From: Homalodisca vitripennis
Lineage: Eukaryota > Arthropoda > Insecta > Hemiptera > Cicadellidae
NCBI RefSeq assembly: GCF_021130785.1
Contig: NW_025778900.1
Location: forward strand, 1-64,000
DNA: 64,000 nt
Reading direction: 5' to 3'
Numbering within the stretch: position 1 is the first letter of the stretch; each line of letters opens with the position of its first letter. The notes under the pieces are model-generated. The model was not told the origin of the DNA. It ran no database searches and saw only the letters and a program-made list of their open reading frames with translations. The translations under genes and the position numbers were made by a program. Shown in pieces: positions 1 through 12,979 of the stretch.

Positions 1-1390
1 AATGAAGCGGTTATATTGCACTAGTTATGAACATGGGTCTGAATTTCAAAAACAATTATAAAAATTATTGGGTCAACTTCCAAGTCTCAGAAAGTTCCTT
101 TTTTTTGCTACTGTAATGTCACTAAATAGATTTCAGTCAATTCAAACAAATTTTCATGTCAGCCCTTTGAAAGCAATCCCTAAAGGCGAGCCCTGGACAC
201 GATCCTTGGTACAAAATTAGACCGTTCTATGATTCCATTGAACAGAAGCTTCAAAAGATATTTCACCCCAGATCAAAAAATATATGTTTGGATGAGTCGA
301 TGGTGGGCATGAAAAAATCGTTGCTCCTACATCCAATACCTACCAAATAAGCGGCACGCCAGGTTCGGAATTAAAAAATTTGAGGTGTGCGATAGCAAAA
401 TCAAGCTATGTACTTCATTCTGAAACTATACAGCGGCAAAGGATTTTTACAAGATAATTCCGAAAGGGCTTTTTCTGAAAAGGTAGTAGTTCATGTTTTA
501 GACAAGTGTGATTTGTTAGATAAGTACTACCACTTGTACACTGACAACTACTATACCAAAGTTCCTTTAGCTAACGCATTGCTCAGAAGAAAAACATATC
601 TAACAGGAACTGTCAACAAAAGGTCTAAGGACTTATCTAAAACCCTCATCCAAACTAATTTGAAACCAACTGAAAACCATTTACTTCAGAAGGAATAAAA
701 CCCTGTTAGTTGGCTACAAACAAAAAAAAAACCAGGAAACCGGTATATATGTTGTCGACCGCATTTACTGCTGATGATGTTCTGATACGCAGCAAGAAAA
801 GTGGCATAGAAGCTATAAAACCAAAACTCATTGGTGAATATAATCTGAATATGGGCCGGTGTGGACACCAAAGATAAGTCCATTTACCATTTGACATGCA
901 TCCAGAACCACTAAAAAATATTGGAGAAAAATATTTGACAACTTCACTGACATGGCTCTACTCAATGCGTACATTCTATACGTACGGAACACCGACAATC
1001 CTTTGTCTAGGCACAGCTTCACTGTTAACATTATTGAGTCACTTGTTGAGGAAAATCAACACCAGCAAGTACAAAATGACCCTCCTCAACAAATACATCC
1101 TGGACCAGCTGGAGATGGGGGAGCACAACTTGGTGCGACTCCCTGGCGTCAAAACTTCGTGTGTGCGTAGTAGTATGCTCTACCCTCTCAAAAACAAACC
1201 CGCAGTCGGTACTGGTGTCCCGGGTGTCTCTGTGGAGTTCACCCTGGTTGTTACAATCAATTGCAACACTTTGTGAGGCCTGTTAGGGGGAGGCAGAAGA
1301 AAGAGAGCAGCACCCCCACCAGAAGAGTGACTCAGACTAATTTTTTTTTGTCTAATGTAAATATGTATATAAGCCATTTTTCTGTATTTT
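1..1390 (+). pseudogene. piggyBac-like transposase, decayed and cut by the window edge
   Basis: Remnant of a DDE_Tnp_1_7 (piggyBac family) transposase, which cuts and pastes DNA at TTAA. Landmarks in order are: VMSLNRFQ near 113-135; the first catalytic Asp in LDESMVG near 290; KRHARFGIKKFEV near 348-385; the second Asp in YTDNYYTK near 537-560; TGTVNKRSK near 607; KKTRKPVYMLST near 725; the MGGVD/TKDK segment with the third Asp near 850; MALLNAYILY near 952; and a C-terminal cysteine-rich zinc-binding tail, YWCPGC then GVHPGCYNQL, near 1210-1260. The frame changes several times: near 408, within MGGVD near 853, near 900-950 and near 1190. Stop codons lie at 1168-1173. The N-terminus lies outside the window. 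Family assignment is secure; it is clearly inactive. Confidence 0.9.
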
Positions 1391-1924
1391 TAATAGTTTA
1401 TCTGTCATTTTTCTTACGTTTACTCATATCAGTAACTAAAATATGTGTTTATTTTGACCCAATAATCACTATTCAACTACTTACTGACACTTGTTGGTGT
1501 GGTAAACATTTTAGTAAAATTTGGGCAAAAAAACATTCTTTTGTTTTTTACCAATTAGTATTGTGATATGTTGTGCAAAAGGTTATGAAGTGATATGTTT
1601 CTTAACCAGCATTAAATTTGGAACATTTTGTATATATTTAGAATTAGGACTACTACATTTTGAAAACAACTATACGTCAAGAATTTTGAAAAATAAAAAT
1701 ATAAAAAACTACACAACCGGTTAACAGGACCAGATTTTTTTATGATAAAAGGTAAGTATTTTGATTTTTACTTTATATTATAGAACATATTGTTGTGAAA
1801 AAAACCATATGTAATACATGCAATTTGAACATATATTTGTATATAAAAAGCTTTTTTAAAAAAAGACATGTCGTATGCTTGAAAATGGCCTAGCACTTTG
1901 AAAGTGGTTGAGTCATCACTTGTT
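1391..1924. other. AT-rich 3' flank of the piggyBac relic, no gene
   Basis: Probably the 3' untranslated end of the transposon followed by host DNA. A TTAA preceded by CCGG at 1717-1724 could be the right target site, because piggyBac ends carry a G-rich terminus next to TTAA. Without the left end this cannot be tested here. No open frame is convincing. Confidence 0.35.
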
Positions 1925-3940
1925 ATATAAAAAAATTAATCTGAAAATCAAAAGAGTAGCTAAATACTTTAAATTTATGATATCTTAAAGGTTGTTTTCT
2001 TAATTTAAGTGGTTTCTCAGTAAAAGAGAGAGCATATATTTGGCCTTTAAGTCCTGTGCGGATGTGCTGTTTCAATAAAAAAATTTTAGTATACAACAGC
2101 TCCTTTTTTATCAATCTAATGTGGTTATACTTATAATAAGCAATACCAAATCTATATTGAAAAATGAGTAATAGTTTGTTTTTAAAGTTCAAAAAAACAT
2201 AAAATGTCAATTCCATAACTTTTTTCATATAATAAAATGATAATCAGTTTAAGTCCGGGAGAGTAATCGATGTCAACTATGCAATAATTATAAAAAGCAA
2301 GTAAAGCTAGTACGACAACCCTACTGGTGTTCGTGCATTGGTTTAATAATTGCAGACTTCTTTTAAAATAGTTATAGGATACATTTTATCACTCGTATAC
2401 AAGAGTTAATAATTACAGACAAACCACCGCAAACTGTTTGAAAATAAAATGAAATGATATCGAATCCTCAACCCTCACCTAATTTTAAAATATTTAATTG
2501 TTTATTTAATAACTTATCAATGTAGTAACTAGTTTAACCTAAATAACTGTATAATTTAATTTTACATGCACTGTAATGTAACTTTGATCAAACCTACGCA
2601 GTATATTTTAGTTTCAGACATACTAATAAGAAATAAGATGATATATCGAGTGGTTTTGCCTGGATACTGGATCAAAACTATGATAATTTATCAAGGACAC
2701 GGTAATATAAGACGGGCAATGGAAGATGTTTGTCTCTCTATTACGAGTATATATGCGTAATAAGAGTAATGTGATAACAAGAATCAGTATAATGATAGTA
2801 TTAGTCGTCACTCAAGTGAAGGTATCAAGAGAAAAAAAGAAACAGATGAAACATATACAACAGAGTACATATTAGTATATTTTGATATCCATAGTAGCAG
2901 CAAAGTAACAGTATTTCAAAGTTTTCGATAAATTCAAAATTCGTTGAACTAAAACTGCGTTGCGTTGGATAAGCACATTAAGGAACAATTGCGATGTCAA
3001 AGCTTGGTAAGGACCAGGACTTTTTTCACAGTTCAGTTTAACGTTTAAATCGTTCAAACACGCAGGACGTCAGAAAATCTTCAGATGAGTTACTTTAATT
3101 AGTTAAGAATCAAAGTTTCTGCTCTTACTATTATTCTTATAGAGTCCGGTTTACGGTGTTAAATTGTATCTATCTTTTAGGGATTTTACAATGAATTTAT
3201 TTTTTCGTGAAGACTACAGAAATCAACAATTAACGTTAGTATGCTTTGTGTACAAAGGAAAACAAAAATTTTAACTTGGGGTTTTTAAACCTTTCGGTAC
3301 TCTAAGTGTACAGAAGGAATCAGTTAACATTGTTTTTATCAAAAGACTCTAAATTATTTAAGATCCCTTCATAATTATTTCATAAAAAGTGTAAATATTA
3401 ATTAGTGAATTATTTTCTTAAAGGTGTCTAAGAGTCATATTTCAGGCATTTTATAGTAGGGTAAATATAGAATCAAATTTGAAATTAGTGAATGATGGTT
3501 GACTAGGAATAAAGTTCGTAACTTATTTACGTTTATTAGTTTAAACAACATTTTGGAAAACGGTATTGTTTAGTTTTTAAAAGAAAAATGGTCTTACATT
3601 TTTATTTATTCAATTAGTTGGTGAGATTACAACCAGAGCACTCATTCATTTCAAGAGGGAAACGAAATGAAGTGATAGAAACAACTCATTAGATTAAATT
3701 TTCATATTTAAGTATTAAAGTTTTACTTTAAATAACAAATTTTTGTCCAATAAGTGTTTCATTGAAACATATAATGAACCGTTTTGGAGAGTATTGCAGA
3801 GCATAATTTAAATGATGATAAGGAAATTAGCTCCTTTTAGTTTTTGGTTTTTGTGACTACTGTGTGTTTAGATAAAATACTAAGAATAACTAATAAATTT
3901 CCATGAATTTAGAAACGTTAGAATAATTAAAATAACTCAT
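1925..3940 (+). repeat. macro-repeat unit 1 (longest run of modules)
   Basis: Non-coding diverged repeat whose modules recur in the same order elsewhere in the window. They are: a block with CTGTGCGGATGTG near 2053; the GTAATCGATGTCAACTATGC block near 2263; GATAACAAGAATCAG near 2774; a TATCCATAG block near 2886; GGACCAGGAC near 3012; GATGAGTTACTTTAATTA near 3085; CTCTAAGTGTACAGAAGG near 3300 (module M2); TTTCAGGCATTTTATAGTA near 3440; ACCAGAGCACTC at 3632 (module M1); and AACATATAATGAACCG near 3765. M2 to M1 is about 335 bp. I do not recognise the family. Confidence 0.7.
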
Positions 3941-4089
3941 GCTATTTTCACGTTGCAACGTAAAATAATCAATTCTGTTAAAATACAGGTGAAAAAAATA
4001 TTTTTCTGATGGTTTTGTAAATTAAATCGTACACTAATTATGGGCTGAAAATTAAAAATAATTTTTTAAACTGAGTTTTTGTTAAATTT

Positions 4090-4290
4090 ATTTTTCATTA
4101 AAGACGTGGAACTTTCAGTCTAAGAGATAGCGCAGGTTCGAATCCTGCCTGTGACCGCTGCACTTTTCATCACTACCAAATACCTTGAACTTTAACGACT
4201 CTCCCCCCTATTCCGTTTCATAAGATCCTCACACAGGCCAGTGGCCTATGAGGATGGGCGGAATAAGGCTTGAAAGGGGATTAGCTTAAC
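4090..4290 (+). mobile_element. tRNA-derived SINE-like element with a compound hairpin
   Basis: GCGCAGGTTCGAATCCTGCC near 4131-4150 forms a perfect tRNA T arm (GCAGG, loop TTCGAAT, CCTGC) and contains an RNA polymerase III B box. The matching 5' acceptor strand and D arm are absent, so this is not a complete tRNA gene. Downstream lies a nested inverted repeat: TATTCCG 4209-4215 with CGGAATA 4259-4265, TCCTCA 4226-4231 with TGAGGA 4249-4254, and GGCC with GGCC at the centre. A tRNA-related head followed by a structured tail suggests a SINE. The exact ends are unknown. Confidence 0.5.
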
Positions 4291-4985
4291 CATTCAATAA
4301 AAAAAACATACGCATACTGAAACGCTGAATTACGATTTATATTTTAACTCTTTATTATTAACGCCTTAACATATTAACGTACACATTGTATAAATTTCAA
4401 TCTGAATATGATTTTGAATTCAACGTACTTCAAAATTATTACACGTGCGTTGAAAACATTGACATATTGCAATATATGTTATTTTGTTATACCCATGCAT
4501 AGATGATATGCTGTAACACCAGATTGTATGATACTATGTAACCTCATGCACATATCTATAATGACACATAAATGTAAATGTTATATCTACAATCTCTGGC
4601 ATATACTGTATGAACAGTTGTTTAAAATGTTACAATTTTAAAATTTACGGATTGTTGTAAATCTGGCAAATTTTAGTTTTAACAAAACGACTTCAGGGGG
4701 TTAAGCTATTAGGGTTAAAATAGCTTAAATGTTTTTGGCCTATACACAAATTTCTAAAATAAAATTATCCACTAATTTTTTATGTAAATCACCTTAGCAA
4801 AACATTCGTAAATCATATTTTCCGACTCAGATTGCTCGAAAATTTATCTCCTAGGATATGTTCTCTTTTCATTAAGTGTTTACCCTAACATCAATATGTA
4901 AAGGTTTGCTAATGACTAGCAAAATCTTATGCAAAGATACGCACTATAATCGAACTCGAAATTGCCTTCATAGGAATTAACAACA
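4291..4985. other. AT-rich sequence, nothing identified
   Basis: No open frame, RNA gene or clear repeat module was found. The stretch is AT-rich with short homopolymer runs only. Confidence 0.5.
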
Positions 4986-4989
4986 TGAC

Positions 4990-5420
4990 TAGTTTGTGTT
5001 TTTCTCTGATTTTAATCCTCTCTGTACCCAAAGTGTGCAAGGAGAATCTCTTTACTCTTCAATGAAACATATTTTTGTAATCCATAGTAGTATTTATGTG
5101 TTTATGCATACTTAATAAAAATTGTTTATTTGTTCAGGAGAAGTATATCCTTAGGTTTGCCACATAGCTATACCTACGGTATTTTGTAGGACTTTATATT
5201 CACAAATAGTTCAAGCTAGTGTATGAAAACCAGCTAAGATTAGGATCGCTTAACCATAGAAAGTGAAATGTTATACGTTCAGGATTTCAAAGAATGGAGT
5301 GGAACTTATTGTACAAAATACGGTATATAGTTTATAACTCATTCAATAAGTTACGGAAGTTTACACCAGAGCGCTTTTCCACAGAACTTTAAATATACTT
5401 TTTGTTTAATTTGAACTAGG
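4990..5420 (+). repeat. macro-repeat, short partial unit
   Basis: Carries only the M2-like block (CTCTGTACCCAAAGTGTGCA near 5019) and the M1-like block (ACACCAGAGCGCTTTTCC at 5364). They are about 340 bp apart, the same spacing as in unit 1, and the upstream modules are missing. Confidence 0.6.
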
Positions 5421-6639
5421 ATCAAAGCATTAGTGGACTTATTTGTTTCTTGTAATACTGAGGGTTTAAGCATTAAGTAATAATTATTTTAAGTGTCATG
5501 ATGAAACAAAAGCAGAAGTGCAGAATATGCGATTTCTATAGTTTGGTGGTAGGTGAATACCTACTTGAGAAAACCATTACCATAATTATCCATTATTAAA
5601 TATTCGATAGGAATGAAATTTTAGTAACAATATAAATCTTATATAATTTTTATTTTAATCGATTTTATTAAACTGTACTCTAGGTTTACTATTATAACTC
5701 ATATATTTAAGACTTTTAATCGTCTTAGTAAGTAAAAAATCCCGTGATCAAATAGTGTTTTAGGTCTATCACCTTTTATTATACACCTTGTTTATAATTT
5801 TACAGTTCAAGGTTAATAAAATGTTCCGGTACCTTTCAGTACTGCGTACTGTCTTGAAAATATTGTAATAACTAATCAGTCATTTTTTATATATTATATT
5901 AATATCTTAGACTATTAAAAATGACCATTATATAACATCTACAGAGCTAAAACATCACAAACAAAGAATAAAACAATGCAGAAACGTTTGTACCTCCTTC
6001 CGATATATGTTTATTTTCTTGATATATAATTTATTTAAATCATTATTCATATATGAAATATCTTACGTTTTATCCAACCAATTTTTTTATTATAATCACA
6101 AAATTGTACTATTAGAAAATATTTGGGTATGTTGTGAAGTTGGTGAATTTTCCTAATTTTTATGACCCTCAGCAATTGCAACTTTTACGCAAGTAATATT
6201 TACTGGTTTATATACATAATGCTTATAACCTACCATTTATTTTACTCTACTAATCAATTTACCTTGTCTGAAAAGTGAAAAAAATGTGTATGACATAGTA
6301 CTACATAGTGAATAAGTAGTATTGACTATTTTCATAAATTTTAAATTTTAAATAACAATGTAACCTTTTTAATACATGTATGGAAACCTGACTGATGTAA
6401 ACTTAAAATTAACTGCACTTTGCGAGGTAATGCTTAACAACATACCTCCTTCTTAAAACTGTTATTCAGTTATATCACTAAGAAATAATAATATACACGA
6501 TATGATAGCAATGAATAAACTTTAAATATTTTGAGTCAAGCGTGTATAAAATATTCTTACTACTCATATGTGATTTATAAAAATATTATTAGGAAATTTA
6601 AAAGTAGACTGTACTGTAGACTACTTGTGTTAGGTACAT
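5421..6639. other. AT-rich spacer, no gene seen
   Basis: No supported gene. The sequence is low-complexity AT-rich DNA with faint echoes of the macro-repeat, too diverged to place. Confidence 0.45.
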
Positions 6640-7640
6640 CAAATCGAAAACTTGAAGAATATTTCGCTATACAATGTAAGTGTGTATAATCATACAGCAG
6701 GAATCAGTTTGAATGTTGGTAATAAATGAGAACTATACAAGCAAAGTAAAAAGGAAAATAAAGAGAACAGGCAAAGCGTACACAGCAATAAATATTAAAA
6801 CTAGTTACATCAATGGAAACTGATAAAAGGTTCTACGTATATTGCTGTTTTTGTATGTTAATTTTTACGCTTAAAGTCCTTAATCTCGCAGAAGTCACTC
6901 GAGAACTATTTCCAGGAACACGATGTGATGTCCAGTGGGAGGACAGCAACGTACAGTAACTGTATGAGTTACTTTTACATTTATAAATCTTATTTCTGCT
7001 CTTAAAAAAATGGATCAATTCATATGATTGGAGAGTAAGTTTAATTGTGAGATGTGTTATTTTTTACTTAGTGTTGTTATTGATTCAGGAAAATTTTTAT
7101 AATGATAATATTTATTTATTTATTTATTTTTTTTTTTTGTTAGTATAGAAAGAAGTAATGTTTTGGGCTGTTTTATTTCATGCATCTAGAAATAATTGGT
7201 TTCCAATTTAATTGTCTTGTATTGACGTACCAGTTACACTTGGGATCTGTGCATACATATTTGATCAAAATTGAAAAAAAAAAATGATTAGCAGAAATAT
7301 TTTGTATATGATTTCAATTAAACCGTTTGTGAACGATTTAAGTAGGGTAAATTTTGGCAATGCTTTGAAATTAGTGAGTGGTAGATAACTAATACGAAAC
7401 TAAATACCTAAATTTTGTTTAATAGTTCAATTTAATTAAAAATTGTTCTTAATAGTTTATAAGAAAAGTACGAGCAATAGCGTGTAATGTTATTAAATTA
7501 TTTCATAGATTGAACACAAAAGCCCTATTCAGATCAGAAATGGCAAAATAAAGTTATAAAATAATAGTCTTTCCTTATCTTAGTCGATTATCACATTTTA
7601 ATATTTTCATTTTACTGTTACTAATAAGTTAATGTCTATT
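6640..7640 (+). repeat. macro-repeat unit 2, strongly diverged
   Basis: Matches the family through CAGGAATCAGTTTGAATG near 6699, ATCAATGGAAACTGATAAAA near 6810, GGATCTGTGCATACATATTT near 7243, and AGTAGGGTAAATTTTGGCAA near 7340 followed by GAAATTAGTGAGTGG. A (TTTA)n/poly-T tract lies at 7111-7139. The 60-residue minus-strand frame across 6833-7018 is not supported as a gene. Confidence 0.45.
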
Positions 7641-10079
7641 TCAAGATGTAATGAGTTTTTGTGGTTAAACAAGCTCTGATCTACATTCTTCTGGAGCAAG
7701 CTAGTATCTGCATAAACCAAGTAAACACATTTGTTATAAATGTTAATTTAATAACATTATTAATAAAATTTAAATTTTCAGTGATTTTGATTTATTATTT
7801 TTTTATTGTAAACTCTATGTTATTAATTATATTTTTGGAGAATGCTTGTGATAAATCATAATTTAAAACTTATATAAATCTTGTCTATCGTGATTTTTCT
7901 CTTTAGTTGGTTTTTATAGCAATTCTTTGTTACATACTAAACGTCATAAAAATAGATAGCGCTAAAAGTTATTTCTGGTTACAGAGCAATATAACTATAA
8001 ACTGTACTGACTATGAATTTTAAAAGGGACTGCTCTGATACAACAATTACAACTAAGAAAATTTTACGGTATGTGTTGACATTTTGAAAGAACCACCGAC
8101 AACGCGCCTGGGCGTTTTGCCGGAACAATTTTAAGACCAACTCAAATACTTCGTGGTAATAGAAAGTAGTAAACGCTTTGTCACAAATGTAACAAAAATC
8201 ATAATCTTAAATCATAACTTATAATATGATTTGTAATAAATTTTTTCGTGTTGTGATAACAATGTCTTTATCTTCTAGGTTTTTTATTTTATTTATATGT
8301 TTTAAACTAAGAAAATAAATAAATACATTTACCATTATCTCCGGTTCGCACGCAATTTAAGTCACGTGAGAGGAGCACTGTTTTAATTAAGAACCATCAC
8401 AGGTTCCATTACGAAGTGTACAGAGCATACGTAGAAACATGAGTTGTCCTTTCGTTTATCGCTTTGACTTTATTAAACTTTGATGCTCGCTTTGAGATGT
8501 AACCAAATGAGACAGGTAATAATTTACGTTTGACAATGATGGAAGAAGCAAAATTCGTACAATGAAATTAAAATAGCGTCAGGTTTGATTTTTTCGTTTT
8601 TAATACATTATTATAGTTATAAAAACAACTCTATCTTTTGTATAGTCCCTGTTGTTGATGTTAGGATAAATTATTAAATGGTATAATATGATTTTTACAG
8701 AAGTATGTAGTTGATTATAAATGTGTGTATTAACTGGACATAACCACTGTAACGTTAAGTGGATTGCTAAACACAAAAGGTATTCCAGAATTGTATAATC
8801 CTTTATTCTATTATCAAAAGACATTTAAACGATTACAGTTTTACATGTGAGGATAAAAGCCACCTTTAACACTTAGACTCCCAAGAGATGCAGCACAGTG
8901 CATAACGAAGTACAATATACTGAGCTTTTAACATCTGGTAGCCTCAATGTTCAGCTATGATTCTTTATATTGTTAAAACGTATGCCATGCATTAACACAT
9001 TTTTATAAATAAGAAGAGGCAGATCCCCTCTTAAGGATTAATAAGCCAATAATCATGGGCTTCTAGTCTGTGAGGGTTCACCTTATAATATAGAATAATG
9101 AGGAGAATCTATACATACAAGTTTGATGGTACTGACAAAAGTGCTATGGTCACGAACAGGTTTTTTCAACGCTTACATCCAAATTCCAAAATCTCAGATC
9201 ATGCGGCTATCAGCTCAATCTATGTTTAATATTTTGTGTAACTTCTATGATACATAGTAATAGAGCTTCACTCAAAGTGGCTGTATAGATTATTTTGTAT
9301 TCTATATGCGACGTTACACATATAGACTTGCGGGCAGTGAGACGTATAGACAGAGAGGCATAAATGAAATAATTAGGTAAGGTAGATCCTAATATCACTG
9401 TATAACATATAAGAAACAATATAAAACCATTTTACGGTTTGTATCATTTTACATAATTGTACAAAAATATATTTTGAAATGCGCCTTAGATTGAAATCGG
9501 TAATCCCAGATAGTTTAAATTGCAACACGTATGCTTCATGAGTTAAAATTTTTAAACTTTTCATAAAGTTAATACATACGTCGGGATGGAGCTTGGGTTG
9601 CAACAATAGAAAAACTATATTTTTCATTTTTAAATTCCCAATGTTCTCTTCGAATGACGTATACTTTTGATTACTAAGGTACGCATGAACATGTATAGTA
9701 TTTAAAAACATACAATGATACTACAAATTTAAAATGATTTCATAAGTTTTACAGCTGTTTAGGGTTTTTCTAAAACTAATGATGTTTCACCATCTTCATG
9801 ACCTGTGTAAAATATAATATTTTTGAATTGATTATTTTTTTTTAAGAATCGTATTAGATTTTTCAAAGTACATAATATGTAGAGAACGACGCAGTAAATT
9901 AGTGACTGTGTCTTAATTTGGAAAGCCTATTACATTTTTAATTATATTTAAAACAGTCAAATATCTAAGACTAAGAATAAGTACTGTAAATATAAAATAT
10001 TACACCTGTTTTTAAATTCCTCAATAAAAAAAGAAAATAAATCATGTGAAAGCATTTACGTATGTGAGGATATGAAGTA
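7641..10079. other. gene-free AT-rich region with two recognisable repeat modules
   Basis: Two short blocks recur elsewhere in the same orientation. 7985-8045 (ATAAACTGTACTGAC then GGGACTGCTCTGA) matches blocks near 15066 and 54700. 8385-8450 (CATCACAGGTTCCATTACGA then TAGAAACATGA) matches 34270-34322. The remainder, including the 112-codon minus-strand frame at 9373-9711, shows no motif and no relative in the window, so I do not call it a gene. Confidence 0.45.
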
Positions 10080-11960
10080 ATTTTCCAACCCTAAATCGCG
10101 TATTATTTTTAAACTGATTATTTTTATACTTCTCTGATATAGTTAGATATAAACAAAGAAACATCACATTTATACTTGTAAAAGTGTTATAGTTTATATA
10201 TTGTTATTAAAAGAATAATAATGTAACTGCCATAACTTGCTTAGTAATACAAATTAAGTGATTAATAAAATTATTAAGGGAAATTGGTCTAAAATTGTTT
10301 GAATTTTGCAGGCTGGTTAGTGAAATTTTTAGACATCTTATCATGTACAGGACTGTATTATTATGTAAGTCAAACTACTGTAAACTATTTTACAATTAAA
10401 AAAATGAAATTTAATCCTCATGCTTATGTCATTTAAAACAATTTATCGTTTTTTAATACGTTATCAATACAGTAACTTGCTTTTTAAAGAAATATACAAT
10501 TTCTTTGAAAATTCGACGTAATATAGAGTACTGAAATTAGATACATCAAAGTGAAAACTTATAAAATTAACAAAGATCGTTTTTGTTGCATACATACTAG
10601 TTATCAAATACGTAATATTGAAGAGTTATCCCGTATATTGTCTCCAAACAATAAGACAATATTTCTTATTACTTAAATCATAATCTAACACAGGCAACAT
10701 AACATCTTTCTCTATAATGTATGTTAGGAAATCAGATAACTAGACTTGGTTTAATGTCAATGGTAGACATAACGTAATCAAGTGAAGGTGAAAACCAAAA
10801 TTGAAAGAAACTGGTGAAGCATAAGTAATAGTGTATGCATCAACAATATTTATTATCCATGGAAACAACAAAGGACATTTATTACTATGTTGTTTAATAA
10901 ATTCCAAAGTTTTGTTTTTTAAAAGTTGCTAACTCGCACATTATTGGTTAATTATCACGAAAGACAATATGTGAAGGCCAGAAGTTTGTCATGGACAAGA
11001 ATATTTTCATATTTCAATTTTATTTTCAACACGCAGGTCCGAAAATGTCCACCAGGATTACGATAACCGGTATCAGGACTAGGACTTATAGATGAGTTAC
11101 TTTATTATTTATACCTAGTTTTAGTATGCTAAAACTTTTCTGACACGAAAAACAGCACAAATCAGTAGAACAATTTATATTTATAATCAAAACGCGTTTA
11201 AAATTTAAAAAAAAATTGAGTCTTAAAGGGATTTTTTAATGAGTTTCTTTTTAGTTTCATAAAAAGAATCATCGTTCGATGTTTTTTTTTTTATAGAAAT
11301 AACTCTAATTTTGGCTGTAATTAATCCTTTTGTGCTATAAGTGCACAAAAAGAATGGTTACCAATGTCTTTAACTGATACTTGCTCAAATGTTTTGTGAC
11401 CCGTTCATACAATTGATAATAAACTTAAGATACTAAGAGAATTGTTGTCTTATATGTGTGTTATAGATATTTTTGTAATTTTATATCAGGGTAAATATTG
11501 ACGATAACTTTAAATAAGTGAATTCTAATTAATTAAGATTACAATCCGTAATTTAATGATGTTTAATTGTTTAAACTCAATAATTTCTGAAAATAGACTA
11601 GTCCAGGTTTTAAAATAAGTATGGTCTCAAAGTTTTACTTTATTGTTTAGTTACCGAGATTGCTACAAGAGCTCTCTTCCTCCTTACAAAAGATACGTTG
11701 TAGCTAACTGAAGTTATATAGTTACCGGAATACCTTGTTAGATTACACTGTCACCTTAATTTATACTTAATTTCACAATAAAAATAGTTTTATTTCATGA
11801 TAAAGTAATATTTTATTATAATACATCGCTGTGAGGACCTTAGTAAACATCTTTTAAATAATGATAGGTTATGTAGTTTGGTATAGTTTTGACGGCATGG
11901 TTGTAGCTAGAGTGTAACATTATTTTAAATAGATTATTGAGAATATTTCTATTTTCTGAA
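10080..11960 (+). repeat. macro-repeat unit 3
   Basis: Carries TTCTCTGATATAG near 10130, AATCAGATAACTAGACTTGG near 10730, TATCCATGGAAACAACAAAG near 10855, GAAGGCCAGAAGTTTG near 10973, GATGAGTTACTTTATTATTT near 11090, an M2-like block near 11323 and an M1-like block ACAAGAGCTCTCTTCC at 11665. M2 to M1 is about 342 bp. The module order is identical to unit 1. Confidence 0.65.
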
Positions 11961-12385
11961 CATTTCCTGTGAAAATGAGTTTTTTTATGATTAAATTACA
12001 AGAATTAAGTAACACTTTATTGGTCAGTGAAGTTAATAACTTTATTTTGTTTTTTTTTTACAATTTTTAATCTCCTTTCAACTATAAAATCTGCTCTAAT
12101 GTTTTTGTTATCTAATAATTAAAACAATCCTTACAATGCTTTTAATTCCAAGAGAACTTTTAAACAATGAACAATTGGTAAATTTAATATTCTTTTTACA
12201 AAGAAACTGATAAAAAATGTCTCTGGAATCTAATACATTGACACCTAACCGTAATAATTTTTCTCAATTTTACCAGACTATATATTTCCAGAAATAAATA
12301 ACTAACATTTTCATGTACGTATAAATAGTACAAACATATATGGATCTTAAATTCCTACTTATATTTATAAACGGTAAACCCACTA
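11961..12385. other. AT-rich spacer, nothing identified
   Basis: No open frame or repeat module could be supported. Confidence 0.45.
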
Positions 12386-12700
12386 TTTGGGGTGAAAGGA
12401 TCACTGAGAGGATCACCTAAGGCTCTCTTCAGGATGGCGTCCTTTCTCCTTGTTATGGACGACCTGTTTAGGTCTGTAACAGTAGTGGTCTTTTCGCACA
12501 GATGTATGCAGATGAGATAAAATGATAATTCCTATGACTGATAAATTTAAAATCACAGTCACAGAATTGACTAATGCAAACCTGAAGAGTGCCGTAAACT
12601 GGTGTAGTCCAATGTTTTTGTTGACAGTTGACAGAATTGGGGACCACGACTGAAAAGGTTTGTTGTCAGAGGAATATGGTTACTAATAGAGTGCAGGGTT
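12386..12700 (+). pseudogene. reverse transcriptase fragment (motif B to past motif C), decayed
   Basis: The plus strand reads GVKGSLRGSPKALF..., resembling the QGSPLSPLLF motif B of non-LTR retrotransposon RTs, then LLVMDDLF. In a shifted frame comes GLFAQMYADEIK near 12485-12520, which matches motif C YADD with the second Asp changed to Glu. About 60 bp further a stretch reading NLKSAVNWCS resembles the helix that follows motif C. Stops and at least one frameshift break it. It is short, so the clade is uncertain. Confidence 0.45.
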
Positions 12701-12979
12701 CTGATAGGAGCGTCTTTTTGTCTTGAGCCAAAGCTATTGCAGTTGCTTTATATCTACGGGATTAAACCTTGACAACCGTTTGAGGTTTTTGTTTTGTGGT
12801 TAAATACTGGGTCGGATCGGCTTGCATCCTAAGGATATCCTGTCGGGCAATAAGCTCCGACCTGACCCGGTTACTGCCTTTGGTTGTCATACTATTGCAC
12901 GTTTGTATATTTAGTTTATGACTAGTTGGATTGTATACCCACATCAGTAGGAAGTGCCTTCTTTAATCTTACGTTATAA
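12701..12979. other. unassigned sequence after the RT fragment
   Basis: Somewhat less AT-rich than its surroundings, so it may be more of the same decayed element. A 60-codon minus-strand frame at 12762-12944 has no recognisable motif. Confidence 0.3.

Noticed and set aside
1923..2228. 101-codon minus-strand frame
   Set aside because: Falls in macro-repeat modules that are not open at 29.8 kb or 47.1 kb.
4090..4160. Complete tRNA gene (Ser or Leu type T arm)
   Set aside because: The T arm is perfect, but no matching acceptor 5' strand, D arm or anticodon arm could be found upstream. Annotated as SINE-like.
9373..9711. 112-codon minus-strand frame as a gene
   Set aside because: No motif, no homologous copy in the window, AT-driven composition and no supporting signals.
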